Made by a program: the position numbers and the translations under genes | Source: Pseudoneurospora amorphoporcata | Lineage: Eukaryota > Ascomycota > Sordariomycetes > Sordariales > Sordariaceae | Length of the DNA stretch: 64,000 bases | Direction of reading: 5' to 3' | NCBI GenBank assembly: GCA_033297205.1 | Contig: MU859184.1 | Location: 40,688 to 104,687 of the forward strand | Notes under the pieces: model-generated | The model's input: only the letters and a program-made list of their open reading frames with translations | Told to the model about the DNA's origin: nothing | The model's database searches: none | In this document: positions 54,691-64,000 of the stretch, piece after piece | Numbering within the stretch: the stretch's first letter is position 1 | Layout of the letters: every line of letters starts with the position of its first letter

Positions 54691-55557
54691 GATAGGTAGC
54701 TTCCCAACCTCGATAGGAGAGAGCAATCGTGATACATGGCGGAGGTTTGGTCGGAAATGGATTACAGCATTTGTTTTCTGCCTTGGAAGCTCTCGAAGAC
54801 AAGGGGCAGAAAACCAAGCATTTTTCTTCACTCCGAGCCCAGACTCCATTGCTGAGCTTTTCCCACCAGGGTTGTTGCTATTTCTCCATGTTTCCATCGC
54901 CCCGTGGCAGCGGATCGCAATTTCGCTTACAGCCTGACTGGGGGGTGGATCGCCTTCGGGGCTCCGACAACCTGAAGTTCAGCGAAAAGTTCAGGTCCAC
55001 CGACGCCCAGAACTATCCGGAGGTATGCCGAGATGGGGAAGGCGCCGGGAGTGGTTACACGTGGAAGAACTGTCGCAAGTCGCAAAAGCCAGGCAAAAGT
55101 TGAAGTTGCAACGAAGGAGGGGAATGACGAATCGTTGAACCGGAAATGTCTCTCTTCTCAATATAGTTGCCGATCCTTCAAGCACGAAGAAAAACAAGGC
55201 AAAAAGCCGTGCATGGCTTGGAAGGGATGTAGGACGGACGGAGTCTTCTTCTTGGTTGGATTCTCAGTCTCTGTCCAAGCCCGTGTCCGGACTCCGGGTT
55301 GGCGTCCGATGGGAGGCACGGGCCTCTTCGTCAAAATGTCGCACGTGTCCGGAGCCTCTCTCCACACAAGTTGTTACAAACGCGTGCGTGGAGAGAGCGA
55401 GCGGGCGAGCGGGTGTTTCGAGTTCTTTCCGGAAGCGGAGCTGTCAAAAAGTCGAAAGGCGGGATGATCGACGTCAGGCTTTGTCCTTTCCACGGCATCT
55501 GTAGCGCGCTGTGATGTCTAAGTGGGATGTTAGCAAGGCACAGCAGCAAACAATTTG

Positions 55558-55597
<40 letters not shown>

Positions 55598-57294
55598 CGA
55601 GGTGAGCAATTTTCATTCCTTTGCCTCGTTGTTTGTATGTTTGTTTCCTGGACTGTTGGTGACTATGAACTTGGCACCACTTGCCCAAGCCGCCCGATAC
55701 GCGACTCCCCGCCGAGACTGCCAGACCCAGAATTTGTTCCTGCAGAGGCGTGGATTTCTGCCCTGATTTTATGGCTGACCAACATCAGCGCTGATTCCGT
55801 ACCTGCATAACCGGGCTGAGTGTCATTGGTGCGTGCCTCGTAATGGTGGGCTACGCCGACAGCTGAGAGGTCGATCCAATCTTTTCTGGCCCCGCTTGCC
55901 CATGGTTGGCTCCGAGTGCCAAACACAACACCACAGCAACCTCGTCGCTTTTTTGTCTGCTGAAAAAAGAAATCGAGGGCGGCGTGCCTTGATGTGTCCC
56001 TCCTCCCTCGCCTCGCATCCATCGGACCAATGTTTCCAGCCAGCTGAAGCGACTTGGTAGTCGACTGATGATGAGGGACATGCTTCGTTTCTTTGTCGTC
56101 CGATATTGAGCCTGATGCATACGAGTGTACCTTATTGAAGCATCAGGTCGTGCCGGCCTGCGCCTGCACGCCTGACGTCCCGCCCATTTGTTTGAAGGAC
56201 AACGCCCACGGAACGTGATCAAAGGCACAATTAAATTTTAAGATTTGGCCCCGAAATTCACAAGACAAACGCGCCTTGAAGCAGTGTGAACGAGTACCTA
56301 TCACGAAGCCAGAGGATACCGAAGGATCCAAGTATCTGGCGGCGCTTCCTTCCAGGTCGCCGCGACCGACGATTCCGGATCTCGACCCTCGCTTGTTATC
56401 TGACTGCTTGCAAAATTTGTTTCGAGATATGTGTCTGTGGTCTGGGAGAGATCCCATTCGTGGGCGGGCGGCTGTTTGCTTCTACCGAGTGGGATCCTAC
56501 CTACTTTGGTGTACCTCTCTGCCGCGCTGCGGGCCTGCCTTTGTGCGCTCAACGGGAGCGTGGGAAGGTTGCAACTCGGGTCCCGTGCCCTTGCCGCCAA
56601 GCTACCTATGGTCCCAGTTCCTGCCGTTCGTTCCCAACCGGGGACCTTACCCCTGGCGGTTACGTCTCACCGGGTCTGGAAGCTTCTGTACCAATGGAGC
56701 CCACCCCTCCTCCTCAGGCTCCTCCTTCAGATTTTCCAGCCGCTTGGGATCCATCCGATGACCCATTGATGTGTTCCCGTTGTCCGTTCGTTGTCCATCT
56801 AGCCTATCCCCAGTCAAATATAAGTTCTAGTCCCCCCCCTCCCCCCCGCCCCCTCCTCGCGGCCCGTCCATCCTCCTTTCTTCCAGATCTTCCCATTACG
56901 CTTCTCTTTTGGGCATCATTCCCTCCTGTCCCTTGACGGTTTCATCAAACAGTCCCACGCTCTCTCAGCACCACCTTGTTATCCGCATCCGTCAGGTCGC
57001 TAGCTTCGATCGACGTTGATCACTTGTTTCGGCGCGCGCAACTGTCAGCCGCCCCCCCTCTTAACCTCCAGCCAGTTCATCGGTCTTCAGATCGGCAGCA
57101 TTCCTTTTGCCACCTTGGATCCGCGACGGTTGACCCGTACATTCCTTCACTCGACGAGACACCTAGCCTCACCCGCCAACGGCCTCCGTATCTGGTTATA
57201 CGCCGTCTCAGCATCATTCCCTCATTAAGCGCTGCTGGACAAGTTGCGACACTTAGCACTATCCATCATCTCGACACCAAACATATCCGTCAAA
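54691..57294. other. Intergenic region and promoter of the GH128 gene
   Basis: No gene supported in about 2.6 kb. It includes a (TA)n microsatellite at 55559-55597. The last ~500 bases before 57295 are C/T-rich, as expected of a promoter and 5' leader. Confidence 0.5.
55559..55597. repeat. (TA)n microsatellite
   Basis: About 19 AT/TA dinucleotides with one ATAC interruption near 55572. Confidence 0.9.
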
Positions 57295-58428
57295 ATGGTC
57301 TCCAAGTCTCTTGTCGCCCTGGCGGCTGCTACCCTCGCTGGCGAAACTCTTGCTGCTAGCATCCATCGCAGTCACGAACACCTTCATCTTGGCAAGAGGG
57401 ACATCGTTACCCATGTGGTGACCCATACTGCCTGGACTACCGTTACCATCACTCTTGGCCAGAGTGCCAACGCTGCCCCGACCACCACCGTCGACAACAA
57501 CTCCAAGCTTATCAAGTCCGCTTTGTCCAGCTCCAGCACTGTCGTCGCTGCCCCGGCTGAAGCTAGCTCTGCTGCGCCCTCGATCAACACCGTTGTTCCC
57601 AACGTTGCCGTTGTCAATGCTCCTGCCAGCCCGTCTGCCATACAGAACAGCGCCCCTGCTGCGGCCCCCTCCACCACCACTCCAGAGTCGACTGAGGACG
57701 AGTCCAGTGGCCACCGCCTCCAGCGCGGTCTTGCCTACAATGACCACAACCTGCTCACAAGCTTCATTGGAGGTGGATCCAAAGCCACGTGGGTCTATAA
57801 CTGGGGTCAGCAGGACGACTCTAACACTACCCTTGAGTTCGTTCCTATGCTTTGGGGCATCGACAAGGGTTTCCCTCAGGATTTCCCAAAGTACTGGGAC
57901 GCGAATGCCCAGAAAGCCATCAACGCCGGCTCCAAGGCATTCCTCAGCTTCAACGAGCCTGACCTCCCGGCGCAGGCGGACCTGACTCCTCAGGTTGCTG
58001 CTGAGAATCACATCAAGCTGATGAACCCGTGGGCCGGAAAGGTTCGCATCAGTTCTCCGTCCATTACCAACTCGGGCGATCCCAACATGGGTCTCAACTG
58101 GATGCAGAAGTTCTTCGATGCCTGCAATGGACAGTGCAAGGTGGACTTTTTGGCCCTCCACAGCTATGGAACCGACGGACCCACCGTACTCAACCACCTT
58201 CTCGATGCCTACAACCGGTTCAAGATGCCCGTCTGGGTCACTGAGCTTGGCTTCGATGGCGATGACACCAAGCAGGACGAATCTATGAAATACGTTCTTG
58301 ATCACTTGGAGAACAACTCTACCTTCTCCTTCGTGGAGAGATTCGCCTATTTCATGGTTGCCGAGGGTCAGATGTTGAAAGAAAACAAGCTGACCACCTA
58401 CGCCAAGACATTTGCCTATGGTGCTTAG
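57295..58428 (+). CDS. Secreted glycoside hydrolase, GH128 / Glyco_hydro_cc type (Asl1-like)
   Basis: Probable beta-1,3-glucan-active enzyme of the cell wall or cell surface. Intronless, 377 residues. The ATG at 57295 sits in a good context (GTCAAAATGG) and opens a signal peptide (MVSKSLVALAAATLAGETLA). A Kex2-type KR site follows at about residues 33-34 (HLGKRD), then a Ser/Ala/Thr/Pro-rich linker of about 100 residues, probably O-glycosylated, and a C-terminal catalytic domain from about residue 143 (RGLAYND, WVYNWGQ, FVPMLWG). The acid/base Glu is in FNEPDL (residue 221) and the nucleophile Glu in WVTELGFDG (residue 317), matching the family pattern. No GPI signal is seen. Confidence 0.93.
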   Translation: MVSKSLVALAAATLAGETLAASIHRSHEHLHLGKRDIVTHVVTHTAWTTVTITLGQSANAAPTTTVDNNSKLIKSALSSSSTVVAAPAEASSAAPSINTVVPNVAVVNAPASPSAIQNSAPAAAPSTTTPESTEDESSGHRLQRGLAYNDHNLLTSFIGGGSKATWVYNWGQQDDSNTTLEFVPMLWGIDKGFPQDFPKYWDANAQKAINAGSKAFLSFNEPDLPAQADLTPQVAAENHIKLMNPWAGKVRISSPSITNSGDPNMGLNWMQKFFDACNGQCKVDFLALHSYGTDGPTVLNHLLDAYNRFKMPVWVTELGFDGDDTKQDESMKYVLDHLENNSTFSFVERFAYFMVAEGQMLKENKLTTYAKTFAYGA

Positions 58429-59821
58429 GCTCTTTTTATGCCATCTGTCACTCTGAGATCTAAATATGGACTTGGTTCGGTATCTCAAAAGATCTTGCCA
58501 GTTTTTGTTTGAGATATCACCATCTCTGCAATGTTAGGCTTGATTGACCATGGGCTTTGTTACCTTTTTTTCACCTTTCATTTACCTGTCTTTTGAGATA
58601 TCCTGGGAATAAAGGAAGTGGCGCATAAGGATGGATGGAGAACAAGAAAGGAGGAACATAGGGATGGACGGGATGGACAAAAACTGGCTCTTGCCTTATT
58701 CTTCTTCTTCTTCATGGACTTTACATTTTACAGTTTCACTTCTTTGTGCATAAATTTCATTCAACCTTTCTCCTTTTCCTCGCCATGCCCGCCTTGCAAT
58801 TATGCGTACATCATCCCAATCCCTTTTTTGACGATGTTACCGCTTTGCATGGACGTCTTTTTCACCATCATACATGTATGGTCAACCAACATGTATTTTT
58901 CAACCAGTTTCAAACTTTCTGTGTGTGGACAAACAAGGGTCAAGGCAAAAGGGCTATGATGGTATAAATGAACAGCATTTCACAATGGCAATACAGGGGG
59001 ACGAAGAATACCCTTCTGAATGGGAAATCGTTTAGTGCATAGCATGAAGAAGGTTCGACAGAGAAAAAGAAATCCAAGTAGCGTGCCAGATAGCTTCGTC
59101 AACGTCTCTAACTATAATGCAGTTCCTACAGTACTTTCCGTTTTGCCCGGTTGTTTCCATCATTCTTGACATCAAGTCGTCAAAAGCATTCTGTTTCGTC
59201 TTGAAGTCGTGAACGTTGGTGTGCATCCATAAGCTTGGCGTGTGCACTAACAGCCCTACGCTAACGCTACTGTAACTGCAACCCTGGCAGGTCCCATCTG
59301 AGCCGGAGCGGGCCTTTTGTGCGTCCCTTGACAGCGGGCATAACAGGGAAGCGGATGGAGACGCTTAACTCCGGAGCCAAACCCTAACAGAACGAAATTG
59401 TTTAGTTACCCCTTTTCATCAACACCGAGGTTGCTTTGTAGTATGACTTGGGTATAGATTCGTTCTTAATCCTGTCCATATCCCCCTCATAATCATCGTC
59501 TAAACCGTCTTGAATTCATGAAATCTAGCGCGGGTAGAAAATTTTCTCGTCTGGGTATCCCATGCCATGTCCACTCATTCAACAATCCTTCTTTACCAAG
59601 CCTGTCTTGTGGTTCCTCCTCCTAATCAATAACAAAACCTACTAACATACCCAAAGCGATACCTTCCTTCCAAGGTCCAAGCATCACTTCTGATCACTCC
59701 CCGTACTACGACTTGCCCGGCTAGCCCGACTCGCACCAGAACGGCTTCCGCGACTCGGTTGTCCACTCAACGTGATGACGGTATCCCTCCGGCTGCGATT
59801 ACGGCTACTACTGTGACTCGC
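58429..59821. other. Intergenic region between convergent genes
   Basis: About 1.4 kb holding the 3' UTRs of the plus-strand GH128 gene and of the minus-strand seven-helix gene. No further gene supported. Confidence 0.55.
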
Positions 59822-61890
59822 CTAAGGGTCACTGTTATCTTCATATCTCCGGGACGAACTTCTTCCGCGCCTCCGTCCGTCGCTGCGGCCGCCCGTTGCA
59901 ATCATGACACTGTTTCCCAACTTGACTCCATCGGCCTCGTTAGCTTGAGTGAGGCTGGAGCCGTAGTCCACGTCGATGCGCACCTCTGTCGGGGAAATCT
60001 GGTTGCTGGACACTAACGGTGATACCGAGTCGCTGATACCCCTCTTTCGGGGACTCAGTGGCATCATACGAATCTCATCCGAGTCTTCGGTAGCGGAACG
60101 CCTCAGTTTGTCCCCGTCGAAGGGGTTGTTGTTGTTGCTCGTCGGGGTGTCGTCCAACTCCGTCGGATCCGTGATGTCCAGGGCAATGTCCCCTATATCA
60201 TCTATTATGGCTTTGGTGCTTGGCGTCGGCCGCGGTGATATACTGCTGCTGTTGATGCTCACGCGGTTTGTTGAGGAGTTGTTCTTTTGCTCTAGTATTC
60301 CCCCGTTGGCCTGCTGCCGTGATTTGTGGAGATCGTAGGCATCCTCGCCGTGGTTGCTGTGTCTCTGTTGTGACATGGTCTGAGAATTGTTGTTGTTGGA
60401 AGCGATGCTGTCTCGTGAAGTCACCCATTGGATGACGATGGCGCTGAATAGGACTGGTGAGGGTTAGTATATCATCAAGATACGACTCGGTTGACTTACT
60501 ATCACTATTACAACACATCAGACACACCCATCCCGGCTCGCCATTTAGGCCCATGAGCACTGATAAGTTGCTGTTACAATGTTAGTTTGGACCAGGAAGA
60601 AGGAGTATTGAGAAGATAAATCTCACACGACGCTGCTGGTAAGTGTGCAGATGCAACCAATAAGGGTGCGCATGGCTACCAGCTTCAGTCTTCTGTTTCC
60701 GCGAGTCTGCTGAGAGCTGTTAAAGGCGTAGAGACCTGATGAAGTTAATTTCCGCCAGACAATTGTGTGAGCAAGATCCCTCACCTAGTAACGGTAGCAC
60801 AAATAGAACAGTGAGGTAAACCTGAATCGTCAGCGTATGGCTACAAGTTACCGTGGGAGCAAGGGGCCAGGCCAACCTACGTTGACGAGCAGATCGTAAA
60901 CGATAAGTGGAATCATGGCATATCTCTCCATCCCGATTATGCACTGTTTGTTTTCTATCTTTGTGATGCGACTGCGATGTATTTTGTTAGCGACAAACTA
61001 GGGGCGTGGAAAGTCTGACATACTAAACGAAATTGAGGACCACCACGACGCAGTATGCGCCTAATCACCGTTAGTCTTGTCACTACACACTTGGAGCGCT
61101 TGAGGCGACATACCGAGCACCCCGATAGTGTTGAAGAGGTAAAGCTTGGAGTGTATCCGGAGTTTCTTGCTTCCGGATCGGATGATGAACTGCTCCCATT
61201 GTTAGAGACTCAGGCTGATTGTCTGGAGAGGCGTGACCGACCGCTTTCTCTACGAGAAACATGTAGATAAGCTGCAAGAAGGGTGGTTAGCGCATTCCCC
61301 GAGTACCGGACGGACACTGGGATATAACGAACAATCTACACGTAACGTTAGCTAATTTCTTCTCGTGGTCAACTCTGCAGGGTACCATACCTTCGTCGTA
61401 ACGTAGCAGGCCAGACACAGTAAAATGGCCGACTCGCAGATGGATGCCGAGGTATCAACGCCGAAGCCAAATTGGAGGATGGCAGTAGCAAACACAAACA
61501 AAAAGGAATCGGCGTAAATGGCAAAAACCACTGTGAGTTGAGGACAGTCAGTTATGAGCGGGAGACATAACGATACCGTCAACTTGGTGAGCGACTGCAA
61601 GGGACAGGCAGGACCTACTCCACTGGACGGGGGGAAGTCTGCTCCAGACTTTGACAGCCAGAAATCTTTGGGCTGTTGGAGAGAGAGTCGTATGTCAGTT
61701 TCATGTCACAACAACCGGAGACAGACTTGACCAAGCAAGAACACCACTCACTCAGAAAACTGGAAATAATAACCAGCGAGATCATGGCAAGGATGATGCT
61801 AGTAACCATGCCGGCGAGAGGTTCCTTGCCCGATTCTGACTCTTCCATCTTTATGATGTTCCGTCGGGTGCTGACAAGCGGCGGTACCAT
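59822..61890 (-). CDS. Seven-helix fungal membrane protein (GPCR-like topology), 11 exons
   Basis: I recognise it only as a fungal multi-spanning membrane protein; function unknown. Exons on the minus strand: 61890-61752, 61672-61619, 61530-61391, 61271-61242, 61189-61114, 61060-61024, 60971-60881, 60821-60785, 60735-60627, 60570-60500, 60453-59822, totalling 1416 nt, 471 residues. All ten introns are GT-AG, 46-119 nt, and all phases agree. Seven hydrophobic stretches: MVTSIILAMISLVIISSFL; VFAIYADSFLFVFATAIL; AILLCLACYVTTKLIYMFL; LFNTIGVLGAYCVVVVLNF; AMIPLIVYDLLVNVYLTVLF; LIGCICTLTSSVVNLSVLM; EPGWVCLMCCNSDILFSAIV. The roughly 200-residue C-terminal tail is Ser/Asn/Arg-rich. The start ATG at 61890 is the first usable in-frame ATG. 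The least certain splice is the donor of exon 4 (GTCGGT). Confidence 0.85.
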
Positions 61891-63908
61891 AGTGACGGCG
61901 GCAATCGATCCATCAATCAAGCGAATGCAAACATATGGTGGTAGTAGTAGCAGGAGGTTGGGAACGTCTGCCGTCGTGGTGTGTCTTGTCCAAACTGATG
62001 ATGTTTTCCTTCGTAAAGCGCAAAAGGTGGACCATCCAAACTGACTAAGGGCAATCCAGCATCCAAGGTTCGATCAAGAGAGTAACCAAATATGGGTTGG
62101 TGGAGATGTGGATGAGGAAGAGGATCGTGACCACAGCCGCTTAGATCGTCGGAGTTGGTATGTGGCTGGGTAGGTATCTATCAGGTAACCAAGGTAAGTT
62201 GACGTAAAGCAGGACACCTAAAGGCATCCGAGCAAGGTGAGTCGAGGCTGATTTACAGGTTCGTGACAGAAAGGCTTAATGAGGAAGATCGCCAAGCTCT
62301 CAGCTGGAGCAGGTAGAGGAAGAATTCCAAGAGTATGATGGCGCGTGGTCGGGAGCACAGACGTAGCCGAATCGAGCCCAAGAAGAAAATAAAAGTCGTC
62401 GAGTTTGCAGCTAGAAATGGCACTATACTGCAGATAATTCACCATAAACTCCGGGGTGAGGTAGAGTTGAGGTGAGGCGAGGTGAGCTATCGGAGGTTTG
62501 CGAAGGTCAGGTGGAGGAAAAGGAACTGGGGAAGATGAGATCACCTAGGCGGGGAGATCGGTGAGATGGAGTAGTAAAAGTGCGAGTGGTAGAGGATCGC
62601 GCAGGGAGCGGGACATGGCAGACAAGGATGGGAAAGTGAAAAAGTCGTCTCGATCCATTTCAAGACCTTTCCAGACTCACTCGCCTTTGCCTGGGTGGTT
62701 CTTTGCCTGACCACCAGAATAATGGACAACTGCATTGTGGGTTCCAAATTCTTGATCGTTAACAGCTTTCGGTCCTTGGGCGCCCGGATAGGAAGGAGCG
62801 CGACAGTGTTCAAGCCACATTTTCCTGTTGTACCACCTTACCGGCGATGGCCACTCGAGAAGAACCCAGCGAGAAACAAGAAGGCGTCAATGATTGGCAC
62901 GTCTTTTGCATATTATCGAAAAGGAGAACACTGAGAAAGACATTTCTCTTTACTGGACGATGGGTTGGTTTGGAAAATGACGAGTGATGAACGAGTGTCG
63001 TGGTCGTTCATTGCTCGCGGCTGTCAGTGGGAATGGAAACTCCAACGGAAATCTCGCTGTCATACTCCCGTCATGCAGGTAATTGCTGAATCCGTAACCC
63101 CCCTGAGGGCTTGCCTCCACCTCGCATATTCGACTTCCCCCTGCAGATGGAAGTCCTGCATCTCGATTTGAGATCCCGAGTCTCACCTTCAGCGCCCACG
63201 GTCTTATCATCTCCACTTGTTGGCGCTGGAGAGCAGACACTAGAAAGAAAGAATATCGATATCTTGGCCACAATGCCAGCCGTAATCCCTTCGAGAAATA
63301 TCGATATTGGACCTTTATTCGGATGGAAACAGAAACAAACGAAGGGTTGGTTGTTAGACCGCCATGAATAATCCTCCAACTTTCCGTCTGACCGTTTTTC
63401 CCACGATACCCACTGGCTAGCCCAGCTTACTCACCTACGGAGCTGAACCACCATTTGTCTTTGAATCCCCCTGGTAGTTCCAGAAGTGTACCACCTCAAA
63501 TTCTCGGAATGTGTAACTACGGGCGGCGCGACCACAAACAAGCTTGCTTGGTATCCCACTTCAGTGGACACCTCATGTCTGCAGTTGTAGCAGTTATTAC
63601 CGGAGGTCTCGGCCTACGGTACACTTTCGGCATCAAAGAGGCAGGGGGGGGTTTTAATCGTTAGGAGAGAACCAAATGGAAGGTAGCGGCATAGAAAGAA
63701 AAACCCAGCAGGAAGCCATTAGTACCTCTAGTTCCGTGTAACAGATGTGGCGGCGTTAATGGGGGAAAGAGTTCATCGAGTCGTGTTTCATTCATTCAAT
63801 AGCGTGAGTTCGTTCGACAAATTGGGACAGTGCCCAGGTATTGGGTACCGAAGCGGGAGCCTGTAGGAGGCATTAAGGCTTGTTGGGGGGCTACAAGGGT
63901 TTTTTTAT
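61891..63908. other. Upstream region of the seven-helix gene
   Basis: About 2 kb of normal GC content with no supportable gene. Short frames on both strands have no recognised domain. The first several hundred bases presumably hold the promoter of the minus-strand gene. Confidence 0.5.
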
Positions 63909-64000
63909 GAGAAGCGCTACTCGCACGTTGGCAAAACTCTACTCGCACGTGGATCCACATTTTTTCCCCATACATAACCCGAACCCTGGCGACCTGCTAT
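63909..64000 (+). mobile_element. Left end of an un-RIPed MULE-family element, continuing beyond the window
   Basis: The 92 bases start GAGAAGCGCTACTCGCACG and match the left ends of the elements at 12592 and 13732 through the 78-bp TIR and into the subterminal GGCGACCTGCTAT. Compared with those copies it lacks most of the CpA-to-TpA changes, so it may be a recent or undamaged copy. The immediately preceding bases are TTTTTATG. Length and coding content cannot be judged. Confidence 0.88.

Noticed and set aside
57259..58488. 409-codon minus-strand frame opposite the GH128 gene
   Set aside because: Shadow of the plus-strand gene, which has a signal peptide and catalytic motifs.
60420..60453. 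Acceptor at 60444 (TATTCAG) for the last exon of the seven-helix gene
   Set aside because: It gives a premature stop; the acceptor CACCAG with the exon starting at 60453 keeps frame and restores the continuous seventh helix.
1..64000. CRISPR arrays, bacterial operons, rRNA genes, secondary-metabolite cluster
   Set aside because: None seen; the window is eukaryotic, with isolated spliced genes and no core biosynthetic enzyme.

Overview
The window reads as a chromosomal segment of a filamentous ascomycete, most likely a Sordariomycete (inference). Supporting signs are short introns (mostly 46-162 nt) with CTAAC or CTGAC branch sites just before the acceptor, fungal-specific protein families, and an AT-rich repeat island whose mutations have the CpA-to-TpA signature of repeat-induced point mutation (RIP).

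Left gene block (1-10.2 kb): a low-complexity G/C tract, one long serine/proline-rich protein of unknown function (768-3143, +), a long gene-free stretch, then a bifunctional 6-phosphofructo-2-kinase/fructose-2,6-bisphosphatase (6582-9264, -, four exons).

Repeat island (about 10.2-36.7 kb): no host gene. It is a nested stack of dead mobile elements: a copia-like LTR; a Mutator-like (MULE) DNA transposon (13732-19211) and its internally deleted 777-bp derivative (12592-13368), both with about 78-bp terminal inverted repeats and perfect 8-bp target duplications; a 272-bp-LTR element (16279-18123, duplication CAAAC) inside that MULE; a LINE reverse transcriptase relic (about 19.85-22.64 kb) interrupted by a gag-only LTR element (22648-24867, duplication AATTT); a second, deleted MULE type (25362-32781, duplication TTTATAAA) split by a 6.2-kb Ty3/gypsy chromovirus on the minus strand (25987-32202, duplication GCCCC); and a second copy of the 272-bp-LTR family (33112-35412) broken by further LTR pieces. 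Reading frames are broken mainly by TAG/TAA where Gln or Trp is expected. The gypsy element carries a tandemly reiterated integrase-tail/chromodomain module, the most unusual repeat feature here.

Right gene block (36.7-64 kb): TAD3 subunit of tRNA adenosine deaminase (40112-41431, +), NHA1-type Na+/H+ antiporter with a probable GC-AG intron (43040-45028, +), a MGA2/SPT23-like membrane-bound transcription factor with IPT and ankyrin domains and a PPSY motif (47413-51663, +), a secreted GH128-type glycosidase (57295-58428, +), and a seven-helix membrane protein built from eleven exons, one only 30 nt (59822-61890, -). A 660-bp Tc1/pogo-like relic lies at 54031-54690. The last 92 bases are the left end of a further, apparently un-RIPed copy of the first MULE family. 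The host genes are unrelated single genes (glycolytic signalling, tRNA editing, ion homeostasis, lipid/hypoxia regulation, cell wall), not a pathway cluster.
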